Assembly (NCBI GenBank): GCA_000727475.1
Contig: KL647325.1
Coordinates: forward strand, 609,719-673,718
Length of the DNA stretch: 64,000 bases
Source: Sarcocystis neurona
Taxonomy: Eukaryota; Apicomplexa; Conoidasida; Eucoccidiorida; Sarcocystidae
Direction of reading: 5' to 3'
Shown piece after piece: positions 11,374-22,870 of this stretch; the first letter of the stretch is position 1; each line of letters starts with the position of its first letter. A program made the translations under genes and the position numbers. The notes under the pieces are model-generated. The model was given only the letters and a program-made list of their open reading frames with translations, ran no database searches and was not told the origin of the DNA.

Positions 11374-12080
11374 CACATGAGTTCTAACGAATATCGAGCC
11401 CGTCGCAGAACGACGTTGGAGAAGTTCTTGCGGTGCCAGCAAGCGTTGGCATGACTGTCGTAATTTATTGGTGAACAGCAGAGCGCGCAGCAAAAGCGTC
11501 TCCTCTTGCGTCTCGCCTTCTCAGGCGGGGAGGAGAGACTCAAGGCTTCGCTGTCTCGCTCTCTCTGGTGTACGTACAGCCGCTCTCGCGCAAGAGACAG
11601 CACGACTGCATGTCTGTGCGTGTATATACATGTATGTGTGTGTGGATTTTCTTGGAAGCTGTACACAGACACGTGCGTGTATGTAGAGAGGTTCTTTGAC
11701 CCCTCCTGATGCAGCGTCCTGTCAGGTGTACGTACACCTATTTTCCGGAATGTACCTTCGTTAGGGAGAGACATAAAGCAGAGCCTGCGTAGACGTTTCT
11801 CTGTTGTATGCGGACGCAGACTCGCCTCTATAGTGTATGTCTGTGTTTGGCTGGACGTCGTGTTTCTATGTGTGTACGGCCGTGTGTAGATGTGCTGGCG
11901 TATGAAGAGTGACTGGCAGAAGCGCGCCGTATAGAGACACTCGCTGCTCTCTCTCTGCTACAACGTATCTCGGGAAGGTAGAAAATTTTGTCTAGATCGC
12001 ATCGGAGGGATGTCTGGCTCCGCCCGCTCTTGGTGCTGGGTTCACTTCCCCGTGCTCTCGGCAGCCGCGTGGGGCAGCCA
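11374..12080. other. 3' flank of CK1, no gene supported
   Basis: Mostly unique DNA after the CK1 stop, presumably 3' UTR and intergenic sequence. A 160-codon antisense frame (11292-11774) overlaps the last CK1 exon and has no family resemblance. I see no clear polyadenylation signal. Confidence 0.5.
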
Positions 12081-12082
12081 CG

Positions 12083-12192
12083 TGGGGTGTGGCACGCAGC
12101 AGCTGCACCGGGGTGGAGTGCGTGCAGCAGCTGCACTGGTGTGGGGCGCATGCAGCAGCTGCACTGGGGCGGGGTGCATGCAGCAGCTGAGC
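12083..12192. repeat. GC-rich tandem repeat, about 4 diverged copies of ~29 bp
   Basis: The core GCAGCAGCTGCAC followed by a G-rich spacer (TGGGGCG, CGGGGTG and similar) recurs about every 29 bp. It lies in a stretch with no recognised gene. Confidence 0.75.
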
Positions 12193-12840
12193 CGTGCACG
12201 TGTGCGCTCTTTCTGCATGTCTTCAACCGAAGGACGACAGGCACGTCTTTTGTGCGTTTCTTTGCATGTTGCGCTTTTCTGCGGAGCATCTTCGCCGCAC
12301 AGTCTCTGCCGCAGCAGCAGTAGCAACGACAGAGAATCTGCGCGAAGAAGTGCAGAAGACACTTGCATGCGTGGTGCGGCGTCGCTGTCCCTCTGTCTCT
12401 CTCTTTTTCTCTTTCATCACGAAAGTTTCGCATGCGTTTTGAGGAGGATGCGTCTGTTTGTGTGGTGAACAGCCAGAACGACGGGAGGACGGCTTAGCTG
12501 CGCGTGAATGTGTGCGCGCGCGTGACAGAGTTCATGTATGTGTGTACTTCTGTGTTGGTGGGAATGTGGCTGTACGTGGGCGTGGAATGAAAAGTGAAGG
12601 AAGAAGGAGAGCGCTCTGCCACGTCTTGCTGCTGGTGCTGCTACGGACAGATACGCTCGTGCGCAGCCTAGCAGCTTTCTGGTACACCGCGGCAGATGCG
12701 CGGTGAATTTTTTGGTTCCGTTTAGACGCGTGCAGAGGGGAGAGACTCTCGCGCAACGGTGTGGCCTGGGCGAAAATGCCGCGCTTGTTTTCTTCGTCTT
12801 TTTTCTGTTGCTGCTGCTCTTCCTGCTGCTGCGTCTGCAG

Positions 12841-12954
12841 AGTGATGGTGCAGGAGCGCACAAGTGTGGCCGACCAAGTTGACCCGCACTCACGCGAGAA
12901 CTCTACGCGCAAAGAGGAGCCGCAGCAGTATGTCTTTCTTCCTACGTCCACTTG
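12841..12954 (+). CDS. Possible exon of an unidentified gene
   Basis: It follows GCGTCTGCAG and ends at a plausible donor (CTTG|GTGCGC). The + strand reading VMVQERTSVADQVDPHSREN is mixed in composition, unlike the surrounding Leu/Cys repeats. I recognise no family, and no partner exon is established. This is weak support only. Confidence 0.15.
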
Positions 12955-13099
12955 GTGCGCAGAAAACCGGCTGCTGCTGCTTCTGGTGCCGCTGATGCTG
13001 CGCTCTCGTGCTCCTCCTCGTGTTGCTTCTGCTGCTGCTGGTCGTGCTCCTGCCGCTGCTTCTGCTGCTGCAGCTCCTGCCCCACTCCACTCTTAGCTT

Positions 13100-13172
13100 A
13101 TTGACTGCTGCTGCTGTTTAAGCTGCACCACCCCTGCGCTGCTGCTGTTTAAGCTGCACCAGCCCTGGGCTG
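13100..13172. repeat. Short tandem duplication, about 2 copies of ~33 bp
   Basis: The block CTGCTGTTTAAGCTGCACCA followed by CCCTG occurs twice in direct succession inside the CTG-rich stretch. Confidence 0.6.
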
Positions 13173-16100
13173 CTGCTTCTGTCTCGACTTCGTCTGCGAA
13201 AGGGGAGGACGCGCATATGCCGCCGCCACTGCTGCTACTGTCTCTCCGCCGGCGGCAGCCTGCTGCGCGGGGCCTGTCGCCAGGCCTGCGTGCGCAAACG
13301 TATGCGCGAGGAAGAAGCAGCGTCACGCCGCTCTCGATCGCCTTTCTTCGCTTAGTACCGTCTCCTCCGGCTGCTACAGCGGGGGCGGGGCTGCTGTCTT
13401 CTGTCTGCGTGCATCCTGAGGAGAAAAAAAGAGTTGCGTTCCTGCTCTTCGGTGCGACCACTGCTATCCAGAGGCACTGTTTCACGCCCACGCTTCACGC
13501 GCATCATGCATATATACGTGTACATTGGTGCCGCTGTACGCGTGCTCGTGTGTAGTGGTACAGCACCGCAGATCCCCCTCTCTCTCCTTCTCAAGGTGTC
13601 TTCGTACGTATCTATATATATGTATATATGTGTATGTGTGTATGGGCACGTTGATGCCGCTACGTTGCATTCTCGTGGTATATGCAGGGCTCTGTGTCAG
13701 CAGCCTCACAGCTCTCTTCCTGACGAGGAGAAATTAGTCTCTGTACGTGTCTCTGCGGCTGCTCGTCGCTCGCCTGGGGTGCTGTTGCGGCGCCTCTTCT
13801 TGGGGACAGTTCGACCGTCGAAAAAAACGCGTGCACCCCGGTGCGCGCGCCGCAGCGTGTAGGGGAGGGAGGCCCGGCTGTCGGCATACGGCAGGTGTGG
13901 AATTTGGGCGTGACGCTGCATGCAGCACGCTCGTCTGCGGTAGTGGAGCTGGGGCGGTACTGCTGCAGCAGCAGCTGTGGAAGTATGTCTTCGTGTTCGG
14001 CGTGTCGGAGTGGGCTGCTGCATGCAGCAGCACGGGCGCCGAGGATTTTTTTTTGGGTGTCGCTTTGTGCGCGCAGGAAGGAGACTACTCATCGCGTCTC
14101 TGGTGCCGCCTCCCGAGGCTTTCCCTGTTTTCCACCGGTACGTTTCTCGCGTCTTCTTCACTGCGTCTTGATCGATATTATATTCTACGTCTCCCCCTCT
14201 GCGCCTGGAGCATCTCCCGTACTCCTCTCTGCATGCAGCGCCGCGCCCGCCGCCGTGCCCTGTCGCATGCAGTGCGGCTGTCTCTGCCCCACGTGCGTCA
14301 CCCGTGTGCCACTCTCGGCAGTCTTTTTTTCTGCATGCAGTGCATGTAGAGGGTGGGGGCGCCGGGGACGTGAAGTCTCCGGGACTGCGATTCCTGGGTG
14401 GCTTCTTCTGAAGTATGCGCCGTTTCTCGAGGAAAGCTGACACGTGTTTTGCGTCGGCAGCACCACTCGCCTGTTTTCTCCATGTGGCGTCTCCACATCC
14501 TCCTGCATTCCTCTTTGACACACGGCACTGTCTTCCTCTCTCTCTTTCCGGACGGGATGTCTGCAGGAAGTTCTCTGCGCCTGTGGATCGGACTTGTCTG
14601 CGGGCTCCCCGTTCCAGCAGTTCCTCGACTAAAAGTCGGTGTCTGCGCGTTCGCGTGTCCCCCCGCTGCATCAGTCTGCATGCCTGTCTTCCCATGCATG
14701 CATGCATCGCTGTTTGATCCGGCTTCTCTTTCTATGGCCTCGCGCATCACTTTTGCATGACGCCCTCGTCTAATGTCTCTGCACTGCGATGATTGTACTG
14801 CATATATATATTCTGGTGAAGTAATTCCCGTACATGCTGCCTCCCGTCCGCGGAGGTGTGTAGTGAGTGAGTGCTTCATGCAGAACGCTTCTCGCCGTCA
14901 GGGAGGAGGTGTGGCTGGTGCCTCTGTCTGCTGTTTTTGCAGTTCTGCCGGCGCTCTCCCACCAAGGGCTAGGCCGACCTCTTGGTAATTGCTGCCCGAA
15001 GTCGCGTCCTGCTGCTTCCGATGGTCTGTGCCTGCGTGCACTTCTGCGGCTGCAGCCCTCGTTTGCCCAGGACGGCCTCCCTCTTTTTGCCTGTGTTCTG
15101 TGCCGGGAATTCGTTGCGAGAGGCGCGCGGGGCGAGACTGGTTTCCTATGCGTCGCAGGCGGGCTGCTGCTGCTCCTGCAGTCGGTGCTGCTTCCACTCT
15201 CGTCATGTGTGTGAGGCGTGCTGCTGTTGTACCTAGCTTTCTAACCGATTTTGCTGGGCAGGTCTTCACGAGGTAACAGCAAATCTCCGTGACTCTGCAC
15301 CAGCAGACGTGTAGCTTCGCTTCCCTCGCCTGCAGGACGCGGGTGCACTGCGTCGCAGGGAGCAGCAACAGCAGCGGCAGATCGAGAACAGCGTGAACGT
15401 TGTGAGCAGCAACTGCGAAAAAGACAGTGGCGTGTAGTATGAGGAGGGCCACAGCAGCAGCAGCAACAGGAATTTGAAGAGGGGAGTGCGGAGGGCAGGA
15501 AACAGCAACAAAAGCAACAGATACCCTGTAGCAACAAACGTGCGGAGAAACGCAGCAGCATGTGAGTGGGGGGGGGGGGGACCAGCAGCAGGCACACTGC
15601 AGCAGCGGGGCAGCTGCCACAGAGCAGCAACGGCAGAGAGCACGAAGAAGATAAATGAGTGAGAAGCTGCGGCGTGCAGCTGCAGCTGCAGCAGCGAGGA
15701 CAAGGACGTCTTTGCACACCAGAAACGCCAGGGCCGCTGCTGCATGCAGATGCACACCGGGTATCATCCAGGTGGCAGTGAGGAGATTACTTTGCTGCTG
15801 CCGCTGACAGCTGGTGCTGCCGCAGCACCGCTTTCATCCTTTTGACTCCTGTGGCTCTCCGCAGAGGCGTGCCTGCGCTGCGGACCAACCAAAGGAGCCA
15901 CTGCGTCCGTCGCACTTCGGCTGCAGCTGCTGTTGCTGCGACTGCCTGGCGGTCGCGGTTGCGCCGCTGTCGCAGCGGGTGTGGCGTCGCTTGCGGCCTC
16001 ACTGCTGCCACGCCCTGTTGATGGGCTGCTGCTGCACACGTTGGCGTGCCGCACTGCGTCTTTCCGGAGGGCCGATGCTGTGCCAGGGATTTCCTGGTTG

Positions 16101-16740
16101 TGCAGCTGTTCGGGATGTGTAGCTGCTGCTTGTACTGCTCCGCTCTCCGCTGCTGCTGCGTCTTCCCTTGTTGCGACAGACAGAGCTTCTTGTCCCCCTG
16201 CTGCGGCTGCACCAGCTGCTGTGGTGTTGGTGGTGGTGGCCGACGCGGTCGCCATTCATCGACACCGACAGGAGGTGCATGCGTCTGCGTCCCTCTCCGC
16301 AGGATGCCTACACGTGTTCAGTATGGTCCACATGCGTCTGCTCTCACTACGTATATATGTATACGAAGGGGAGCCAGACCGTGTCCCACCCTGGAGCTGC
16401 ACGCTGTGGCCTGAGTCCTCGGTGCACACCGGAGAGCAACAGCACGAGCAGCAGCAGTCCCCGCGGAAGAGGAGAAGAACTCACTTCACAAAGCGACGCT
16501 GAGCGGCAGGACAAGCAGCCACGACAGCGATACGCAACCTCAGCAGCAGCAGCAGCGACAGCAACAGCAAGGCAAGTAGCCGTGAGGTGGACACAGCAGC
16601 GGAGCACTGCGTGTGAAACGCACGCATTCGTTGACGCTAAACAGCTTTCTGGAGGAGGTGTCGCAGGTCTGTTGAACTTTTGTTGAGAGGAGAATCTGAG
16701 TTGATACGAAGAATTCGGCAGCAGAGAGCGATTTGTCTCA

Positions 16741-17341
16741 CGTGAAGTGTATATTCGAGAAGAGTCGAAGGAAGAAGAGCTTCGCCTTGCTGCCGGTTGT
16801 GCATCAAGCGGTGCACATGTTGCAGCAGTAAAGCTTCTCTTTAATTGCCGCCATCATGCTGTGTCTCGTCTCCATGGGGGTTTCCTCTTCTGTTTTTGCT
16901 GGCCCTTCACACGCGGAGGAGCTCTGTCTCCGCTTGTCGACTTCGCACGGGGGGGGGGGAGAGAAACGCATCTATTTCTCTGTGTCATTCCTAAGGCAGA
17001 GCTCCACCTCTTCCGATTTGGGTCGTCCCGACGTAGAGTATCCCACTTTCGTCCACCGATCTCCCCTCTGCGCATGCATGCAGGGGCTCCTGTGTCGTCT
17101 TGAAGCGGCGCTGCTCTGGCCGACATGCGTCCAGGGCGGTGCTCGCAGTCGTTGTCTTTTCCGGCACCCGCCGAATCCACGTGAAGAGCTTCTTCTCAAA
17201 CGAGAGAAGATGGGAAATGTTCCTTCGAGACTCCTTGCCTTCTGTAGTGCTGAAGCAGGAGGTACAACCCAAGGAGTCCTAAGGAAGGAGAACTGCGTTC
17301 CGGTGTATCATGATAAGGGAAGCACACAGGAGGCTGAGTAG
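16741..17341. other. GC-rich stretch with competing open frames
   Basis: A + frame of 161 codons (16856-17341) begins with a short hydrophobic stretch that could pass for a signal peptide. The opposite strand also holds three open frames here (16854-17180, 16972-17199, 16991-17272). With both strands open, no homology and no splice context, I cannot choose between them; all may be non-coding. Confidence 0.25.
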
Positions 17342-20300
17342 TCCTTTGCGTGTCCGTCCACACAGGCGCGCGCATCTCTCTTCGCGTCTTTGCACAGTCA
17401 TTAGGTGCCTCTATCAATATACGCAGAAATCTAAGTATGTATGTATGTGTGGATAGGTAGGTAGTGTACGTTGGTCCCTTATCTGTATGTCTGTGTGCGG
17501 GTATGTGTGGAAACAGGAGAACACTAACGAGGTACGCTGTTCCACACATTCCACATGTTAGCCAGCGTATCCCAAGCAATGAGTCTCTGCTGTGTATACA
17601 GTCCCTCGACTTACCATTCGAACAGCTTACTCACAGAGGAATGCAGTGTACGTAGGAGCAGCGGTGTAGACGTCGCTTCTTCTCGTGTTGTGCCTCTTGC
17701 TGAGAGAGAACTTCAGCAATGCCTTTTTACCCACGCGTGTCTGTTTATGTCACAGATAGCTGTGTGTGTCACATATCTCTTTGCGTATATATGTGTATGC
17801 ATGTATACAGCGATGCAAGTATATGCACACGTACGTATACATTGTATATATCCTACACGCTTCAATGCATACGTCGGTTGTATGAGGACCGTCAGAACCA
17901 GTGAAAACCTTTTCTGTTGCCGAACGCAACTTATCGTCTTCTGTAATATCCCAGTGCACGCAGTTGCATGCGCTACCTGTCGCACTTGCGTGCAACTCTT
18001 CTTTGTAAAGCGCTGTCGCTCTGTGTTCAAGAACACAGCGACCAGCTGTCCTGCATGTTTAGGAAGCTCCGAACACCCCCGCCTTATTTTGTGTCCAGCA
18101 GCAGGCGTGGGGCGGAGAGTGTACCGCCGGCCTGCTGCTTTTCAAGTGCGTACGCACTGCACACTGCAACCCAGCGCACAGGTACAGGCAAGACGATGAC
18201 CGAAGGACTACGTCGGTTTACATTTCACTGTTTAGGTAGACAGGTGCACCTAAGCGGGCGTGCGTCTCACGTCTCCTCATGGAGCTCACGAACATGCACA
18301 CACGCGCATGACGCCGCTGTCCTACGCGTAGTTGTGACGCAGTTACGATCAATTTTACGAGGCGGTTGCTGGCTGCGGATCTGCTACACACGACTTCAGA
18401 GCGCACGCGTGCGAGACACGCGTGGATTGCACGTTAGTCCTAGGTGCATACTCGCACGTATAGAGCCGCATGTGTGCGTGCACAAAAATGTATGTATACA
18501 TATATGTGGACGTGCACGTTACATATGCACCCACGTATACACACGTGTGTGTACGTCTTACACAAGGGGATCCGCCGCAGTGCACAGGGAGCTGCTTGGC
18601 GTGCAGCGGGTGTCCTCTATACTTACGCTGCTGAGACACACCTGCACTGCAAGTTTCGAAAGAGGGCGAGGTGCTGCGACCTGCGTATGCCGCACCTACG
18701 TATATGCGCGTCGCCCGTCGCCGGAAAAGTAAAGTGGCTTTGCATGCGTCTTTCATGTATTCAGAAAACGTACTGCTGACGCCTGCACATATGAGTTTAC
18801 TTGGATAGCTCGGCCCTGGGGCGTGCATGCGCTCGAGGTGTTTGTAGAGCTCGGCCCTGTGGCGTGCATGCGTTCAAGGTTACATACAGCGACCGGGTAC
18901 AGTGTGCACCCCGTCTGTCAATTGATTTACAGAAACATCGCTAGCGCACACAGAATGTGCGACACGCAGTGCGTACCATCGCTGGCTCGCCCCTACAACG
19001 CACACAGGAGAGAAGCGAGTCGCTGCTACCTCAGCAATCCTGCACGTGCACCGCTGTAGTTGAACTGCAGGTTTGCGAAGAACAGAATCTCCACGCTACA
19101 ACGCCTTCGTACAGACTCGATCCTCCTTCTGCGCATGTGTGCACCCGTGAGTCTTTGAAATCAACAATACCATCTCTTTCCGTATCTCTTACCTCCGTCC
19201 ATTCGTTCCTACGAGGGACAGTTGTTCGTGCATGTTTTGCTGTCTCTCCGTGTGTGCACGCAGAGGTATGTCTGTGTGTGTGTGCGTGTGTGTGTGGCCC
19301 GTACGTGTACGCGGGCAATCTCTGTGGTAATTTCTGTATATGCAGTTGGAGTCCACGCAGATCTATGTATCTCCTTCTGGCCCGAAGACAGTTTACATGA
19401 GCCGGCGAGCTGGAGCCAGCTCGCCACGAGTCGTCTCCTGGCTTGTATAATCTTGCCCTGTAGTCATTCTTTATGTGTATCTATATAGAGATGTTTCCGT
19501 CGAGAACTGAATGCTTTACGTGGTTGTCTTACACTAGAAGAGTATATCATTCTTCTTTCTGTAGCGGTCGTACAACTGCTATACACGTCAAGCAAATATT
19601 CCGCCGCCAGTAGACAAAGGCGATTCTTTTTTACCTCGACATCGTGTGCAGTACACTGATTCCTAACAGCCGACGTCTAGAGACATGTACGAGCACATAC
19701 ACACACGTGTATATAGACGCAGATGTGGATCCTAAGAAATAAAACTACAAAACCTAGTTACAATCTTGTTCAAATCCGATCTGAAGAGAGAGGGACACGC
19801 ATACACTGAGACACACAGGGTGTCATGCAAGGGTAGTTGTGCAAAAACACAAATATTTCCACATATGTGAATATACTTGTATACATGTACGTGCATACAC
19901 ACGTATATAAACACGAATATATAACATACACAAACATGTACGTACATACGTATATATTGAGAGACATACATATATACATATACTTGTATTGCGACCACGT
20001 AGCCGCGTATACTTGTGCAAATCGCAGTGTTCGCGACCTCCTACTCCGCCTAGGTACTATCACAAAGTGATGATAGAGGCGCTACACTGACGGTAATAAA
20101 ACATTGTATGTATGTATGTATGTGTGTATGTATGTGTTTTTATATACACATATGTGGACATGTAGAATTACATATATAGAAATATACATAGGTTTACAAA
20201 TATATTAATGTATGATTTTATGTGCACTTGTTTTAAAGTCGTGGTGCGTATTCGGCTACCCTCTTGTACGAAGATATATATTTAAGAATATGTATGTACG

Positions 20301-21499
20301 CGTGGTCGTCGCCGCCTGTTGTTTTCTCCCTCTACCGTTAAAAACACAAGAATGTGTATACGTCTACATTTTACTACGTTACTGTACGCATAGCGTATTC
20401 CGAGGTGAAATGGTAGAACTCGACGAAAGAATTTTGGAAGCTTAGAGAAGCAGAAGGAGGCGCCTCTTTGTTATAAAGTTTCCAGCACGCGCTACCTGCG
20501 TGTAGGCTCACTGAGTAGAAGTAAGTGCGCAGCAACACGGCTTCGCGGGCTTGGTACATCACAACTACCTATGGGGTGGGTGCCGGCGGGTACGGCCTGA
20601 CGAAGGAAAACAGAAGCACAGAGTACGCGGCTGCATTACTAGGATACGTGACGCATGTAGAGGCCGGAGCAATCGCAAAAAAAGTGAGACCTTCGAATCT
20701 CGCACAGCTGTAAATACGGTGGTATAATGCAGTGCTGCATTGTAAGAGAGTAAGAGATTAGCGACGGAAATGAAAAGGACGTGCTTACCAATGATGCGCA
20801 CATGCATACGAGCATATACGCATGCATGCGTGTACACGTTTACACACTTGCATATATATATATATATATATTCAATCATTTACATTGTACACCCCTACAC
20901 GTATAAACACCCGCACAGCGGTACACGCTCACGTATACGTATATATATATATACACACATATACGTCTACATAAATACTGGCAGCTGTGCACGCGGAAAC
21001 ATGAATAAATAATATCCAGAAGCAACTGCGCTCCTGAGTTCAGCTATCTATATGGACACACTTGCATACGTGTGTGCGTACCAGCGAAGCCTATACACGA
21101 TACTTGCCTCACATGCAGCGGCAGCCCGCTGGAGCGCCTCTGTCCGGAACATGACCTCGATACATGGGTCACTCTCAACCAGTCTTATTTATTCGTGAAA
21201 AGCAGCACAGACGTTGCTTACGCTTCATCAGCTCTGCAGGCGGTCCCAGCTCCTGCGCAGCCACAACTGCAGCTTCTCTGCAGCGACTGCTGCAACAGCA
21301 GTCTGGCGTGTTGCACATTGACACAGAAACATGAGCATGAACAATCACCCTACTATGGCTACAGCACCAGCGGATCGTCCAACAAGGGGAGAAACACCAT
21401 GTGGTACTCTGACTTAGTAATACACATCAACCTTTACATAGACGTACGTATTGTACATAGAATACACTCTAGCAGTGCATATTTAGGGCAGTCGTGGGT
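17342..21499. other. Repeat-poor intergenic stretch
   Basis: This stretch is visibly poor in CAG/CTG tracts and has short open frames only. It contains scattered GTAT runs (about 19850-19990, 20100-20200, 20840-20970) and no recognisable exon, tRNA or rRNA. It contrasts sharply with both flanks. Confidence 0.6.
18807..18881. repeat. Two-copy 41-bp direct repeat
   Basis: AGCTCGGCCCTG, a G-rich spacer, then GCGTGCATGCG occurs at 18807 and again at 18848 with few changes. Confidence 0.75.
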
Positions 21500-22312
21500 A
21501 AATACAGAGAGACGATCAGTTTCAACGTTGGCCGCCGCATCGTTTTACATACTTGAAGACAGATTTTTAAATGTTAGTGACTCACGCTTCGCGCACTGTG
21601 AACGAATATGTGTCTTTTGAAAATAATCGTTTGAGGACGCGTTCCTCGTCGTCTCTGACACACGTACGTATTTGAATACTTCTACATACTCGAGCGTACC
21701 GATGGACCTCATCCGCATAACTATCGGACTGATGGCAGCAGCACACCTGCGCGGTGTATGTGCTTATATGTGTGTGGAGCTGTCTCTCCACCGGCACATA
21801 TAAGCGTACGTAGATACGGTGTGCGCAGCACTAACCCACATATCTTAAGTGCAGACAAGATTAAACATCACCGTCGTAGCACTTCTTTGAGAAATGCCCT
21901 ACGATTCTGTACGTGTGCTTATGATTCGGCGTGGTCGTTTCGCACACATCGATCCACTGTATCAATATACATATATATACATGCATGTGTACGCATATCT
22001 ACGTACGCTTATATGTGCCGGTGGAGAGACAGCTCCACACACATATAAGCACATACACCGCGCAGGTGTGCTGCTGCCATCAGTCCGATAGTTATGCGGA
22101 TGAGGTCCATCGGTACGCTCGAGTATGTAGAAGTATTCAAATACGTACGTGTGTCAGAGACGACGAGGAACGCGTCCTCAAACGATTATTTTCAAAAGAC
22201 ACATATACGTTCACAGTGCGCGAAGCGTGAGTCACTAACATTTAAAAATCTGTCTTCAAGTATGTAACACGATGCGGCGGCCAACGTTGAAACTGATCGT
22301 CTCTCTGTATTT
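21500..22312. repeat. Near-perfect inverted repeat: two 317-bp arms, 179-bp spacer
   Basis: 21500-21816 is the reverse complement of 21996-22312 with no net length difference. I count two mismatches by eye (near 21548 and near 21607 in the left arm). The spacer is 21817-21995. Each arm encodes the same short frame, of which 71 codons are shared, which explains matching peptides on opposite strands. No transposase and no obvious target-site duplication is seen. It could be a foldback element, a hairpin-RNA source or a local inverted duplication. Confidence 0.9.
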
Positions 22313-22870
22313 TTGCCACCCAGGTGTCGCCCAAGGGCGCCCAGTGAGACGCATAGGGAGGACGAATAGGCGTGGGTGTCAGTCGCCTTTTTATAACAAA
22401 ACACGTAGCAGGGACATACTACATCTACGTCAAACCCCACGCGCGTAAGGAAATCCGTAATATACATATATAAATAAAACACAGTCGCCTCTACGTGCTA
22501 TCTATGCGTAAACGTGTTATGTATTGCGCGTACAAATCCGCCGCAAGCGTATACTACTCGTATGCACACTTGTGTGTACACATATGTATATATACAGACG
22601 GATAGATACACGTACATGCACGTGTCATTTATATACGTAAATGTGTGTGTGCGGTGCTGAAGGCTGCGCCAGCATACAGTATTCAGACTGGATACAAGAG
22701 AGCCGCATGAGGCGCTGGGACTGCCGTATTAGTTCGCTTCACCTCTCCACCGCTGAACATTTGTCCCATCCTTCTTGGCACTGTACTGACTGTGTGATGC
22801 GCTGAACCTGCTGCTGTGCTGTTGCTGCTCCTGCTCTTGTGCTCCTGGTGCTCTCCTGTTGGGCAGCTGA
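22313..22870. other. Spacer DNA, nothing recognised
   Basis: Mixed-composition DNA with a GTAT-like stretch near 22580-22600. It is a transition into the CTG-rich stretch that follows, with no supported gene. Confidence 0.5.

Larger units (their letters stand above)
12193..16740. other. CTG-rich stretch with exon-like fragments, no gene identified
   Basis: The + strand is pyrimidine-rich with CTG tracts (about 13000-13170, 15160-15230, 15790-16180) and CAG-rich parts (15350-15670, 16420-16570). Open frames occur on both strands but conflict, and none matches a family I know. Fragments with fair composition and splice-like edges include 12841-12954 (VMVQERTSVADQV reading) and 14943-14984 (between TTTTTGCAG and GTAATT). 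They could be exons of an unrecognised + strand gene or chance. Confidence 0.4.

Noticed and set aside
11292..11774. 160-codon antisense frame with balanced composition (SPINYDSHANACWHRKNFSN)
   Set aside because: It overlaps the last CK1 exon and 3' flank, has no homology known to me and no splice partner. Composition alone is not enough.
13706..14707. 333-codon antisense frame, the longest in the unassigned 11-28 kb
   Set aside because: Arg/Ala/Cys/Thr-rich, overlapped by equally open + frames, with no recognisable domain. GC-rich DNA of this kind lacks stops by chance.
15764..16255. 163-codon antisense frame starting MATASATTTNTT directly after a stop
   Set aside because: Ala/Ser/Thr-rich and complementary to CTG tracts; the opposite strand is also open. 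It could be real, but nothing distinguishes it from a repeat shadow.
16854..17341. Four competing open frames on both strands in one 490-bp stretch
   Set aside because: Mutually exclusive, no homology, no splice context; none can be preferred.
20520..20720. Possible tRNA-like stretch (TTCGAATCT near 20694)
   Set aside because: No matching A box, acceptor stem or cloverleaf could be drawn around it.
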